This document shows positions 32,611 to 39,863 of a DNA stretch of 64,000 nt, piece by piece. The position numbers and the translations under genes are program-made. Position 1 is the stretch's first letter. Each line of letters opens with the position of its first letter. Where the stretch lies: NCBI GenBank assembly GCA_029265615.1, contig JAJUIB010000001.1:202729-266728 (forward strand), in the 5' to 3' direction. The DNA is from Spirochaetota bacterium (GTDB lineage: Bacteria > Spirochaetota > Spirochaetia > Treponematales > Rectinemataceae). Below the pieces are notes generated by a model. That model saw nothing but the letters and a program-made list of their open reading frames with translations, was not told the DNA's origin and did not search any database.

Positions 32611-33975
32611 TAGTATTTCCGCCGCCCGTTTTCGCACCGTCTCCGAGGGATCGCTTTCAGCGAGGGCGGATAAATCGCCGCGGATGTCGGTCGATTTCGA
32701 TTTGCGCGCCCACTCAAGCCCGCCGAGCCTGATCTCGAATTCCTTGTCACGCAAGAGAATGCGTACAAGCGGCTCGATACCCGCGGCCTCCGTTGCAGAC
32801 GCTACTTCGCGTGCAAGCGCCTTGAAGAGCGACCTTTCCTTCTCCGCGCTCGCCGCAGTGAAGCGCTCCACAAGCCAGGCAAGCGATGCTCGGTCTTTTC
32901 GGACAAGTAACCCAAAAACGAGAGCGCGGAATTCGGTTTCTGATTTCGGCTCGTCGTAAAAACTCCGCATGAAGGCGAAGGGCTCAGCGAGGGCCAATTC
33001 GGATCCGATATCGGCAAGGGCCCGAAAGGCTTCTCGGCGTACGGCCTTGTCGGGATCCTTTGCCGCTTTGTACTCGAGGACGGGCAGAGCGGAGGAAAGC
33101 CGCCGTTTTGCTGTCGCCTGACACGCTGCAATCCGCGCCTTGACGAAGGAATCACGAAACGCCTCAAGGAGCGCACGCTCCGCTTCCCTGGACTCGAAGG
33201 CACCAAGCGCCTCGATGGCCGCGGTACGGACGTTCGGATCATCGGCATTGGCCGCCTTGACGAGGGCTGTGACGGCGCGTACGTCGCCGATTTTTCCGAG
33301 CGATCCTGCGGCATAGATCCGGTTCATCTTCGGCTCTTCCGCGCCCTCGACAATCTTCATAAGGGCCTCGACACTTTTGCGCGAACCAATTTCCCCGAGC
33401 GCGAGAATCGCTTCGAGCCTCAGCGCCTCGGTCGGCGCGTCTTTGGAAAGCCAGGAGAGGAGGAGCTCCTCCTCTGCGGGACCGCCTGCGCGGCCCAGCA
33501 ACTTCACCACAGCGGGGAGGAGCTTTCTGTCATTCTCTTCGATGAGCTTTGGCGCAAAGCGGAGCGCCTTTTTTGATCGCAGGGCCGCGAGATAGGAAAG
33601 CGAGGCAGAGACAAGGCCCGCATCTTCAAGATCGCGCTCCTCGACGATGCGCACAGCCTCGTCCTCGGCAGAGGGCCATTCAAGGTTCCGGAAGAACTCG
33701 AGAATGGCGATACGGAGTTTGGAACTCCGCGAGGCGGAGAACAACGCAAGAAGGTCGTCGTTGTAGCGGCCTTCCTTTTCGCCTGAAAGCGTTGTAAGGA
33801 GATCCATGATCTCGGCGTCGATGCCGTAGCGGATTGTATCCTTGCGCTTTGCATCGCGCTCCGCCTCGGTGACAGGCGGGGCTACCTCCTTGCCGCTTGC
33901 GGCTTGGGCATACGCCGCTCCCAGCGCGCCCAGGAGCAGTGTAACGGCGATCATGCGCCTCGTCGCCTTCCTCAT
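32599..33975 (-). CDS. Exported HEAT-repeat protein, 458 aa
   Basis: A signal peptide (MIAVTLLLGALGAAYAQAASG) precedes about ten HEAT/PBS-lyase-type helical repeats. Clear units are LRLEAILALGEIGSRKSVEALMKIV, NRIYAAGSLGKIGDVRAVTALVKAA and VRTAAIEALGAFESREAERALLEAF (about residues 180-280), with more degenerate ones before and after and a last unit ending AEILASF. Such solenoids act as protein-binding scaffolds, here probably in the periplasm. A purine-rich AAGGGGGA ribosome binding site lies before ATG 33975. It is the last gene of the long rimP-to-HEAT run, 12 bases after the NlpC/P60 gene. The binding partner is unknown. Confidence 0.82.
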   Translation of the reverse strand: MRKATRRMIAVTLLLGALGAAYAQAASGKEVAPPVTEAERDAKRKDTIRYGIDAEIMDLLTTLSGEKEGRYNDDLLALFSASRSSKLRIAILEFFRNLEWPSAEDEAVRIVEERDLEDAGLVSASLSYLAALRSKKALRFAPKLIEENDRKLLPAVVKLLGRAGGPAEEELLLSWLSKDAPTEALRLEAILALGEIGSRKSVEALMKIVEGAEEPKMNRIYAAGSLGKIGDVRAVTALVKAANADDPNVRTAAIEALGAFESREAERALLEAFRDSFVKARIAACQATAKRRLSSALPVLEYKAAKDPDKAVRREAFRALADIGSELALAEPFAFMRSFYDEPKSETEFRALVFGLLVRKDRASLAWLVERFTAASAEKERSLFKALAREVASATEAAGIEPLVRILLRDKEFEIRLGGLEWARKSKSTDIRGDLSALAESDPSETVRKRAAEILASF

Positions 33976-33987
33976 TTTGCATCCCCC

Positions 33988-34485
33988 TTAAGGCCGGCGC
34001 GCGCCGACATAGGTCTTTTTCCAAAACGACTCGTCCAGATTCGATATGATGACACCGCGCACGGGGCCTTCCGAGGCGGCATGGATGAACGCATCTTTGG
34101 AAAGCGCGATACCGACGTGAAACACCGCATCATGCCGGGCAAAGAGGAGTATATCGCCCGGACGAAGCAAGCCGGCTACGCGCTCGCCATAGACCGCGAA
34201 ATCCTCGCTTCGACGCGGAACGTCTTTTAGCCCCGCGGTCGCAAGCACCGCCTGCACAAAACCCGAACAGTCGACCCCTTCACGCGAAGCGCCGCCATAG
34301 GCGTAGGGGGTCCCGAGCCAGCCGAGCGCCTCGACGACAAGGAGCATGGTTTTTTCGCCTTCGGCATCGCACGAAAATTCGTGAGGCGGTGGAATGAGCG
34401 GAAAGGCGCCCAAGTCTTTGACCGTGAGGATGGCGAAGGCCAGGAGGACTATCCGCCTCTTTCCGAATACCGCCCTACTCCACAC
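33988..34485 (-). CDS. NlpC/P60-family cell-wall hydrolase-like protein, 165 aa
   Basis: The catalytic triad of the NlpC/P60 cysteine peptidases is visible: C73 in VDCSGFVQAV, H123 in FHVGIAL and H135 in FIHAAS. These enzymes cut peptide stems of peptidoglycan, typically between D-glutamate and diaminopimelate. A short hydrophobic N-terminus (VLLAFAILTVKDLGAF) can serve as a signal or anchor. The frame is open to 34716 inside tgt; I prefer GTG 34485, which overlaps the end of tgt by 11 bases and keeps the hydrophobic segment, but a nearby start cannot be excluded. The location next to lptF/lptG and the HEAT protein fits an envelope role. Confidence 0.8.
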   Translation of the reverse strand: MWSRAVFGKRRIVLLAFAILTVKDLGAFPLIPPPHEFSCDAEGEKTMLLVVEALGWLGTPYAYGGASREGVDCSGFVQAVLATAGLKDVPRRSEDFAVYGERVAGLLRPGDILLFARHDAVFHVGIALSKDAFIHAASEGPVRGVIISNLDESFWKKTYVGARRP

Positions 34486-35614
34486 CGCCCTGATATGCCG
34501 TGATGAACGCGCGCTTATACTCGCGGAACGAACCATTCTCGATTGAATATCGGATGTTCCGCACGAGCTCGTTGAGAAAGAAGAGGTTATGGTATGTCGC
34601 GAGCATCGCATAGAGTATTTCCCCGTTACGGAACAGGTGGCGCAGATAGGCCCGAGAGTGATTTCTGCACACCGTGCAGGAGCAACGGGGGTCAATGGGG
34701 CCAAAGTCGCGCTCATAGCGTGCTTTTTTTATGGTGAGAGGGCCCTGGGCGGTGAAAAGGAGGCCATTGCGCGCCGTTCTTGTCGGAAATACGCAGTCAA
34801 AAAGATCAACGCCGTTTTCCACCGCTTCAAGAATGTACTCGGGCGTGCCTATGCCCATGAGGTAACGCGGCTTATCCGCAGGGAGCAAGGAGGCCGTATG
34901 CGCAAGAAGCTCCGCGAACACATCGAAGGGTTCGCCCACCGAAAGTCCGCCGATCGCAATACCCGGCAGGTCGAAGGAGAGGATCTCTTCGGCGCTTTGC
35001 GTCCTGAGGGAAGGAAAGAAATTGCCTTGGACGATGCCGAAGAGCTCACCTCGGTAGCCTTCATCGCGCCGCATAAGCCACTGAGCTTTCGCGCGACGCG
35101 CCCACTCGGTGGTGAGGCGGAGGGCGCGTTTTGCCTCGCGCTCGTCGATTCCATAAGGCGTGCACACGTCGAGCTGCATTTGCACATCGCTGTTGAGCGC
35201 GGTCTGCACATCGACGGCTATCTCGGGCGAGAGGAAGCGCAGCGAGCCGTCGATATGGGAGCGAAATTTTACTCCCTCCTCAAGGATCTTGCGGAACGGC
35301 GCGAGGGAAAAAACCTGAAAACCGCCTGAGTCGGTGAGGAAATTCCTCCGCCAGCCTGAAAAACCATGGAGCCCCCCCGCCGCGCGGATGACATCCGGGC
35401 CAGGGCGCAGAAAGAGATGATAGGTGTTCGCGAGAATGATCGGAAAGCCTATTTCTTCGAGCGCCGCAGGCGCAATCGCCTTCACCGTCGCGTTTGTTCC
35501 GACCGGCATGAACGCGGGCGTAGGCACGCGCCCATGGGGGAGATCGACATAGCCCGTGCGCGCACGGCTCGTCGCATCATGCTGAAGTTCGGTGAAAATG
35601 ACTCGTCGTTCCAT
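34475..35614 (-). CDS. tgt: Queuine tRNA-ribosyltransferase, 379 aa
   Basis: Tgt exchanges guanine 34 of GUN-anticodon tRNAs for preQ1, the step before QueA. The catalytic aspartates are D95 (TDSGGFQVFSL) and nucleophile D273 (LFDCVFPTRTARNG). The zinc site is C311, C313, C316 (CSCTVC) with H326 (YLRHL) or a later His. ANTYHL and GGLSVGEP complete the TIM-barrel signature. The length is normal. It sits between lptG and the NlpC/P60 gene; a TATAAA 14 bases before the ATG is a possible extra promoter but has no -35. queA lies at the right end of the window, so two queuosine steps are present here. Confidence 0.97.
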   Translation of the reverse strand: MERRVIFTELQHDATSRARTGYVDLPHGRVPTPAFMPVGTNATVKAIAPAALEEIGFPIILANTYHLFLRPGPDVIRAAGGLHGFSGWRRNFLTDSGGFQVFSLAPFRKILEEGVKFRSHIDGSLRFLSPEIAVDVQTALNSDVQMQLDVCTPYGIDEREAKRALRLTTEWARRAKAQWLMRRDEGYRGELFGIVQGNFFPSLRTQSAEEILSFDLPGIAIGGLSVGEPFDVFAELLAHTASLLPADKPRYLMGIGTPEYILEAVENGVDLFDCVFPTRTARNGLLFTAQGPLTIKKARYERDFGPIDPRCSCTVCRNHSRAYLRHLFRNGEILYAMLATYHNLFFLNELVRNIRYSIENGSFREYKRAFITAYQGGVE

Positions 35615-35640
35615 ACTAGGTCCTGTCCTTTATACCAACG

Positions 35641-36831
35641 TCAGGTACGAGCATGGCGAAAGAGCGCCGCGCCCGCCACAGCGAAAATGCACAGCGGCGC
35701 CCATGCGCCAAGCGCGGCGGGGAGAAATCCCGTCTTCGCCATGAGCATGGTCACCATCTGGGTCACGTAATAGCCCGTCGCCGCCGCCAGGCTCGAAAGT
35801 AGACTCATGAGGAGCACGTTTTTGCGGAATCTTCCGCCCAGGGCCGAGGAGAGAAAGGCGACGACAAGAGGGGCGAAGGAGAATGCATACCGCTTGTGCC
35901 GCTCCGCCTCGACCTCTGCGCGGGGCAGGCCAGATCGCGCGAGAAACGATGCATAGACTGCAAGTTCGTCCACGCTCATCTCCGCCACATCGTGGTTCTG
36001 GCTCCTGAAGGCCGCTGGCGGCTCGTCGATGGACGCCTCAGAATAACTTCCGTAACTCGCGCCGACCCAGAACCCGTCGTCGCGACGCTCGAACCTGCGA
36101 ACGCGCGACAACACCCATTTGGCGCCGTCCCAGCGGGCGCTCACCGCGTCGGTACGGGCGAGGGGCTCCCCCGAGCCACTCCGCTCTACAACCGTCAGCC
36201 CCGACAGCACCATAGACGCATCGTCGTAGTAGTCGGCGCGGTAAACGACACGCCCCTCGCGCGCGATGAGCGCCACATCGGCATTGCTCCTCGACTGACC
36301 TTGGCCGAGAAGCTCGCGGGAGTAGCGCGCCTTCTCGCGGAAGCTGGGAAGCGCGACGCGATCGGCGAAAAAAAACGAGGCGAGCGAAAGTAGAGCGGAG
36401 GCAAGCAAAAGAGGCGAAACGAAGGCGGCAAGGCTTGTGCCTGAGCCGAACACCGCAGCAAGCTCATTCCGGGAGTAGAGGCTACCGAGTGCATAGGCTG
36501 TCGCAAAGAGAAGAGCGGCGGGAAGCGCGTAAGAAATACAGGTGGGCAGGTACAAAAGCGATACCCGCGCGATTGCAGATGCAGACACGTCGAGCGCAAG
36601 GTAGCGCCACAGGTTGGCAAAAAGGTCGATGAGCTCGAGGAGCAACACGAAAAACGCCATCGCGCCGAGGAAGACTGGCCCGAACGAGAAAAGCAGATAA
36701 CGCGCGAAGATGAGGGAATATCTCCCCCGCCGGGGCCGCAATGGCCGCTTGAGCCGCGGATCACGAGAATGCGCGCCGCGTATCATCGCGCCGCGTATCA
36801 TCGCGCCGCGTATCATCGCGCCGCGTATCAT
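35641..36831 (-). CDS. lptG: LptF/LptG-family permease (second gene, LptG-like), 396 aa
   Basis: This YjgP/YjgQ-family protein has the expected layout: cytoplasmic start (YSLIFARYLLFSFGPVF), first membrane helices (MAFFVLLLELIDLFANL, PTCISYALPAALLFATAYALGSLYSRNE), a periplasmic beta-jellyroll (about residues 180-300), and C-terminal helices (FAPLVVAFLSSALGGRF, GAWAPLCIFAVAGAALF). LptFG with LptB2C extracts lipopolysaccharide or a related lipid from the inner membrane. The first ATG (36831) overlaps the lptF stop (ATGA) and has GGGGAG 7 bases upstream. Because of a 15-bp repeat, three more in-frame ATGs follow (36816, 36801, 36786), so the protein starts with MIRGA four times. Confidence 0.88.
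   Translation of the reverse strand: MIRGAMIRGAMIRGAMIRGAHSRDPRLKRPLRPRRGRYSLIFARYLLFSFGPVFLGAMAFFVLLLELIDLFANLWRYLALDVSASAIARVSLLYLPTCISYALPAALLFATAYALGSLYSRNELAAVFGSGTSLAAFVSPLLLASALLSLASFFFADRVALPSFREKARYSRELLGQGQSRSNADVALIAREGRVVYRADYYDDASMVLSGLTVVERSGSGEPLARTDAVSARWDGAKWVLSRVRRFERRDDGFWVGASYGSYSEASIDEPPAAFRSQNHDVAEMSVDELAVYASFLARSGLPRAEVEAERHKRYAFSFAPLVVAFLSSALGGRFRKNVLLMSLLSSLAAATGYYVTQMVTMLMAKTGFLPAALGAWAPLCIFAVAGAALFRHART
36772..36831 (-). repeat. 15-bp tandem repeat x4 multiplying the lptG start codon
   Basis: Four exact 15-bp units (36772-36786, 36787-36801, 36802-36816, 36817-36831) plus 8 bases of a fifth. Read on the minus strand each unit is ATG ATA CGC GGC GCG in the lptG frame. 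In the lptF frame each unit contains TGA. Confidence 0.97.
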
Positions 36832-38126
36832 CGCGCCGCTCCCCAGCCCCAAAACGCAGCACCTGCTAGGAGCACGAAGAAATTCGGCAGCCACATCGAC
36901 CAAAACGGGGACCATCCAAGGCGCGTGCCAAGCGTCTGTCCTCCGAGGAGAAGAGCCCAATAGAGAACCGCGATGAGGAGACCGAGGCCGAAGCCGACAC
37001 CCTTGCCGGCGCGCCGCGCGCGGAGTCCGAGCGGGTAGGCGAGAAACACGAAACAGAGCGCACCGAGGGGGATGGAGAACTTCTTATAGAACTCGAGCCG
37101 GTAAAGTTGCAGGCTCCTGTCGGCGGGAAGCGGCGTGACAAGAGAACGGACTGCGGCAAGAGGCCGCTCAAGACCGCTTCGCGCATTGTCCCAGGAGAGG
37201 TTCGCGATCTGCGCCGCGGCGTAGGCATCGCGGAGCGCCTCGCGGGCCGATTCGGCCTCTCTTTCGCGCGCCTCGGTCCGTCGCGTGAAGACGCCCTCCT
37301 TTTCAACGATCGCACGCCACACGTCCTTCGAACTCATTTCGCGCGGCCCCACGGCGGTTCCCGCTTCCCCGCGCCCTTTAAGCTCGATGCGGTATTCCAT
37401 CTCATCGGCCGAGCCATACTCAAAGCGTTCGGGCGACTCGAGGTTGGCGCGCTGCGTCCATACCCCTTCGAGCACGAGGGTGAGCGACATCCCCTCATCG
37501 TCCGCGGGCAGAAGTCGTGCGGAACGCGCCGCAATAACGCGCCCCGCACCGGAAGGATCCTTGTCGAAAATGAGGATGTCCCTCACCGTATCGCCCTCCA
37601 CCGAGCCCGTCACAAGCGTTAGATCGCGATAGCGCCTGACGGCAAAGGCTTCAAGCTCCACCGCGGGCGATGAGACGAGAAGCTCGCGATACAGCTTGCC
37701 GAACTCTATGGTGCCGAGGGGAAGGAACACGTCGTTCATCACGAAGGATACGAGCGACACGACAAGCCCGAGCGCCGCAAAAGGCGCAAAAATGCGCCGA
37801 GACGGGATTCCGGATGCCTGGATGACAAGGAGCTCGTTCGAGGAGGCAAGCCGACCGGCGGCCATAAGCCCGCCAACAAGAGCGGCGAAAGGCGAGGCCA
37901 TCGCGACCACCGAAGGGGTTGCATAGAGGAGAAGAAGGAGCACCGTGCCAAAGGGTGCGCGCTTAGCCAGGATGTCCTCCGCCATAAGGAGGAGCTGGTT
38001 CACAAAAAAGACGACAAAAAAGAAAAGAAAGGCGACAAAAAAGGAAAAGCCGAACTCGCGGGCGGCGTAGGCATATAAAATGCGTGGCCTTCCGCGCCCA
38101 GGGAAGGCCGCCCCCCTTGCTCCCAT
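36828..38126 (-). CDS. lptF: LptF/LptG-family permease (first gene, LptF-like), 432 aa
   Basis: This is the first of two adjacent YjgP/YjgQ-family permeases. A cytoplasmic YAAREFGFSFFVAFLFFFVVFFVNQLL start leads into the helix pair and SPFAALVGGLMAAGRLASSNELLVIQASG, the coupling region that contacts the LptB ATPase. The periplasmic domain contains a long charged helical insertion (about residues 285-335, RRTEAREREAESAREALRDAY). C-terminal helices (YKKFSIPLGALCFVFLAYPLGL, GFGLGLLIAVLYWALL) are typical. It begins 2 bases after the dut stop and its TGA is embedded in the first ATG of the lptG repeat. The LptF/LptG assignment by order is provisional. Confidence 0.87.
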   Translation of the reverse strand: MGARGAAFPGRGRPRILYAYAAREFGFSFFVAFLFFFVVFFVNQLLLMAEDILAKRAPFGTVLLLLLYATPSVVAMASPFAALVGGLMAAGRLASSNELLVIQASGIPSRRIFAPFAALGLVVSLVSFVMNDVFLPLGTIEFGKLYRELLVSSPAVELEAFAVRRYRDLTLVTGSVEGDTVRDILIFDKDPSGAGRVIAARSARLLPADDEGMSLTLVLEGVWTQRANLESPERFEYGSADEMEYRIELKGRGEAGTAVGPREMSSKDVWRAIVEKEGVFTRRTEAREREAESAREALRDAYAAAQIANLSWDNARSGLERPLAAVRSLVTPLPADRSLQLYRLEFYKKFSIPLGALCFVFLAYPLGLRARRAGKGVGFGLGLLIAVLYWALLLGGQTLGTRLGWSPFWSMWLPNFFVLLAGAAFWGWGAAR

Positions 38127-38128
38127 CG

Positions 38129-38569
38129 CTAGACTCCGGTGGATCCGAAGCCGCCTGAGCCACGAACCGTCGCGGCAAGGCAGACAGCGGGCTCAAAACG
38201 TGCACGCGAGACTGGCGCCACGACAAGTTGCGCGATCCGGTCGCCCGGCAAAATCCTAACGGATTCGCGACCGAGGTTGATGAGAATCACCTTGAGCTCG
38301 CCGCGGTAGTCCGCGTCGATGGTGCCGGGCGAGTTGAGGCAGGTTATGCCTTTTTCGAGGGCAAGACCGGATCTTGGCCGCACCTGGGCCTCGTAGCCCC
38401 GCGGAAGCTCGAGCCGCAAGCCCGTCGGAACCGCCATACGCGCTCCCGGCTCCAAGTCGATCGGCGCGGAAAGAAAAGCGCGAATGTCAGCGCCGGCGGC
38501 GCCATCACTCTTGTACTCGGGAAAGGGGGCGCCTTCTTCCGCAAGAATCAGCACAACAGGCTCATCCAC
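38129..38569 (-). CDS. dut: dUTP diphosphatase, 146 aa
   Basis: Trimeric dUTPase hydrolyses dUTP to dUMP and PPi. The five motifs are visible: DGAAGADIRA, RPRSGLALEKGI, GTIDADYRGELKVILINLG, PGDRIAQLVVAPV and the C-terminal arm RGSGGFGSTGV. The length is normal. Its start overlaps the end of the M16 peptidase gene by 8 bases and its stop is 2 bases before lptF, so it is translationally embedded in the operon. It supplies dUMP to thymidylate synthesis; tmk is elsewhere in the window. Confidence 0.97.
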   Translation of the reverse strand: MDEPVVLILAEEGAPFPEYKSDGAAGADIRAFLSAPIDLEPGARMAVPTGLRLELPRGYEAQVRPRSGLALEKGITCLNSPGTIDADYRGELKVILINLGRESVRILPGDRIAQLVVAPVSRARFEPAVCLAATVRGSGGFGSTGV

Positions 38570-39863
38570 CGCCTACTCCTTTCGCGCCGCCCTGTAGCAA
38601 GCGGCTACCCGCCTTGGTAGGCCGTCCGTAGGCGAACCGCGCGCGCACCTTTCCGGCGAAGAGACGTTCAGCCATAGCATTGACGTCGGCCGGGCGCACT
38701 GCGAGGATGCGTGCGCGCGTCTCCTCCACGTCGAGCACCTCGTCGAGGTACAGATACTGCCGTGCAAGCCGCCGCATGCCATACTCAGGATCGTCGAGCG
38801 ACAGCTCGTAGCTCCCCTCGATTCGCGAAACGGATTCAGCGACCTCATCGGCAAAGAGGGCGTTTCCGCAACTCCGAGCGATTTTGTCGAGCTCTTCATC
38901 AAGCGCCGCAAGGAGCCGGGGAAAGTCGCGCGGAGCGCAGCTTGCCGAGGCGAGCCACAGCCCTTCGCTGCGGCCAAGGGAAAAACCCGAGTAGACCGAG
39001 TAGCAGAGCCCGAGCCGCTCGCGAAGGCGCTGGAAAAGACGCGAGCTCATGGATTCCCCGATGGCGCCATTGAGCGTCGACAGGGTGTAGTAATCGCTCA
39101 GCGCGAAGGGCGGGTCGAGCTGGAGCGCCTCGTAGAGATAGACCTGGCTTGCCGAGGCCTCGAGAAATTCGTCAACCGCATGAAAAACGGGCGTCGTTTC
39201 AGGGACAGGAGGGGCCGCCGAAGCCGCTGGGAAAGACGGAAGGGCATCGAGGGAGCGTGCAAGCTCGTAAGCGACCTCGGCGGCAGAAAGGGGGCCCGCC
39301 ACGCTTGCGACGAGGAGCTCGGGGCGAAGGCGCGCGCGGTAGAACGCGTATAAAGCCTCGCGGCTTATGGCATCGATGTCCTCAGGTTCGCCCGCGATTG
39401 TGCGGCCAAGGGGGTGGCCACTCCATATCCGCTCGAGAAAGGCATCGTGCGAAGACTCCTCAGGATCATCGCGCGCGGCAAGGATCTCGCTCCTAATGAC
39501 GCCCCGCTCCCTTTCGAATTCCTCCTCGGGGAAGGTGGCGCGGAACGTCATGTCGACGAGCAACTCGAGGGCGAGCCGCCAGTACGCCGCGGGAACCACA
39601 CAGTGGACGCAAAGGCAATCACGCTCGGTGAAGGCGTTGAGCCAACCGCCGACGCGGTCAGCCGCCCGCGCGATGTCGAGAGCGCTTCTCGTCTCGCTGC
39701 CTTTGAAAATCATGTGCTCGGTAAAATGCGCAAAGCCCCGCTCGTGCGGGGCCTCGTGGCGGGACCCGAGCCTGAACCAGAGCCCCGCGGCAAAGGACCG
39801 CGCCCCCTCCGCCGTTTCCGCGAGGAGGGCGGCGCCGCGGGGGAGCGCGATCGGTTCGATCAA
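38562..39863 (-). CDS. M16-family zinc metallopeptidase, 433 aa
   Basis: The inverted zinc motif HFTEH is at residues 46-50, with the third ligand E126 76 residues after H50 (RGVIRSEI), as in the mitochondrial processing peptidase/PqqL subgroup. The second homologous half contains the R/Y region SSRLFQRLRERLGLCYSVYSG near residues 275-295. There is no signal peptide. Its ATG directly follows the pnp stop. M16 peptidases degrade peptides; next to pnp they are common in many bacteria, and a housekeeping role is likely. The C-terminus ends in a Gly/Lys-rich tail. Confidence 0.94.
   Translation of the reverse strand: MIEPIALPRGAALLAETAEGARSFAAGLWFRLGSRHEAPHERGFAHFTEHMIFKGSETRSALDIARAADRVGGWLNAFTERDCLCVHCVVPAAYWRLALELLVDMTFRATFPEEEFERERGVIRSEILAARDDPEESSHDAFLERIWSGHPLGRTIAGEPEDIDAISREALYAFYRARLRPELLVASVAGPLSAAEVAYELARSLDALPSFPAASAAPPVPETTPVFHAVDEFLEASASQVYLYEALQLDPPFALSDYYTLSTLNGAIGESMSSRLFQRLRERLGLCYSVYSGFSLGRSEGLWLASASCAPRDFPRLLAALDEELDKIARSCGNALFADEVAESVSRIEGSYELSLDDPEYGMRRLARQYLYLDEVLDVEETRARILAVRPADVNAMAERLFAGKVRARFAYGRPTKAGSRLLQGGAKGVGGG

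Noticed and set aside
35629..35634. TATAAA as a separate promoter for tgt
   Set aside because: No -35 lies at a usable distance and tgt is part of a tightly spaced operon.
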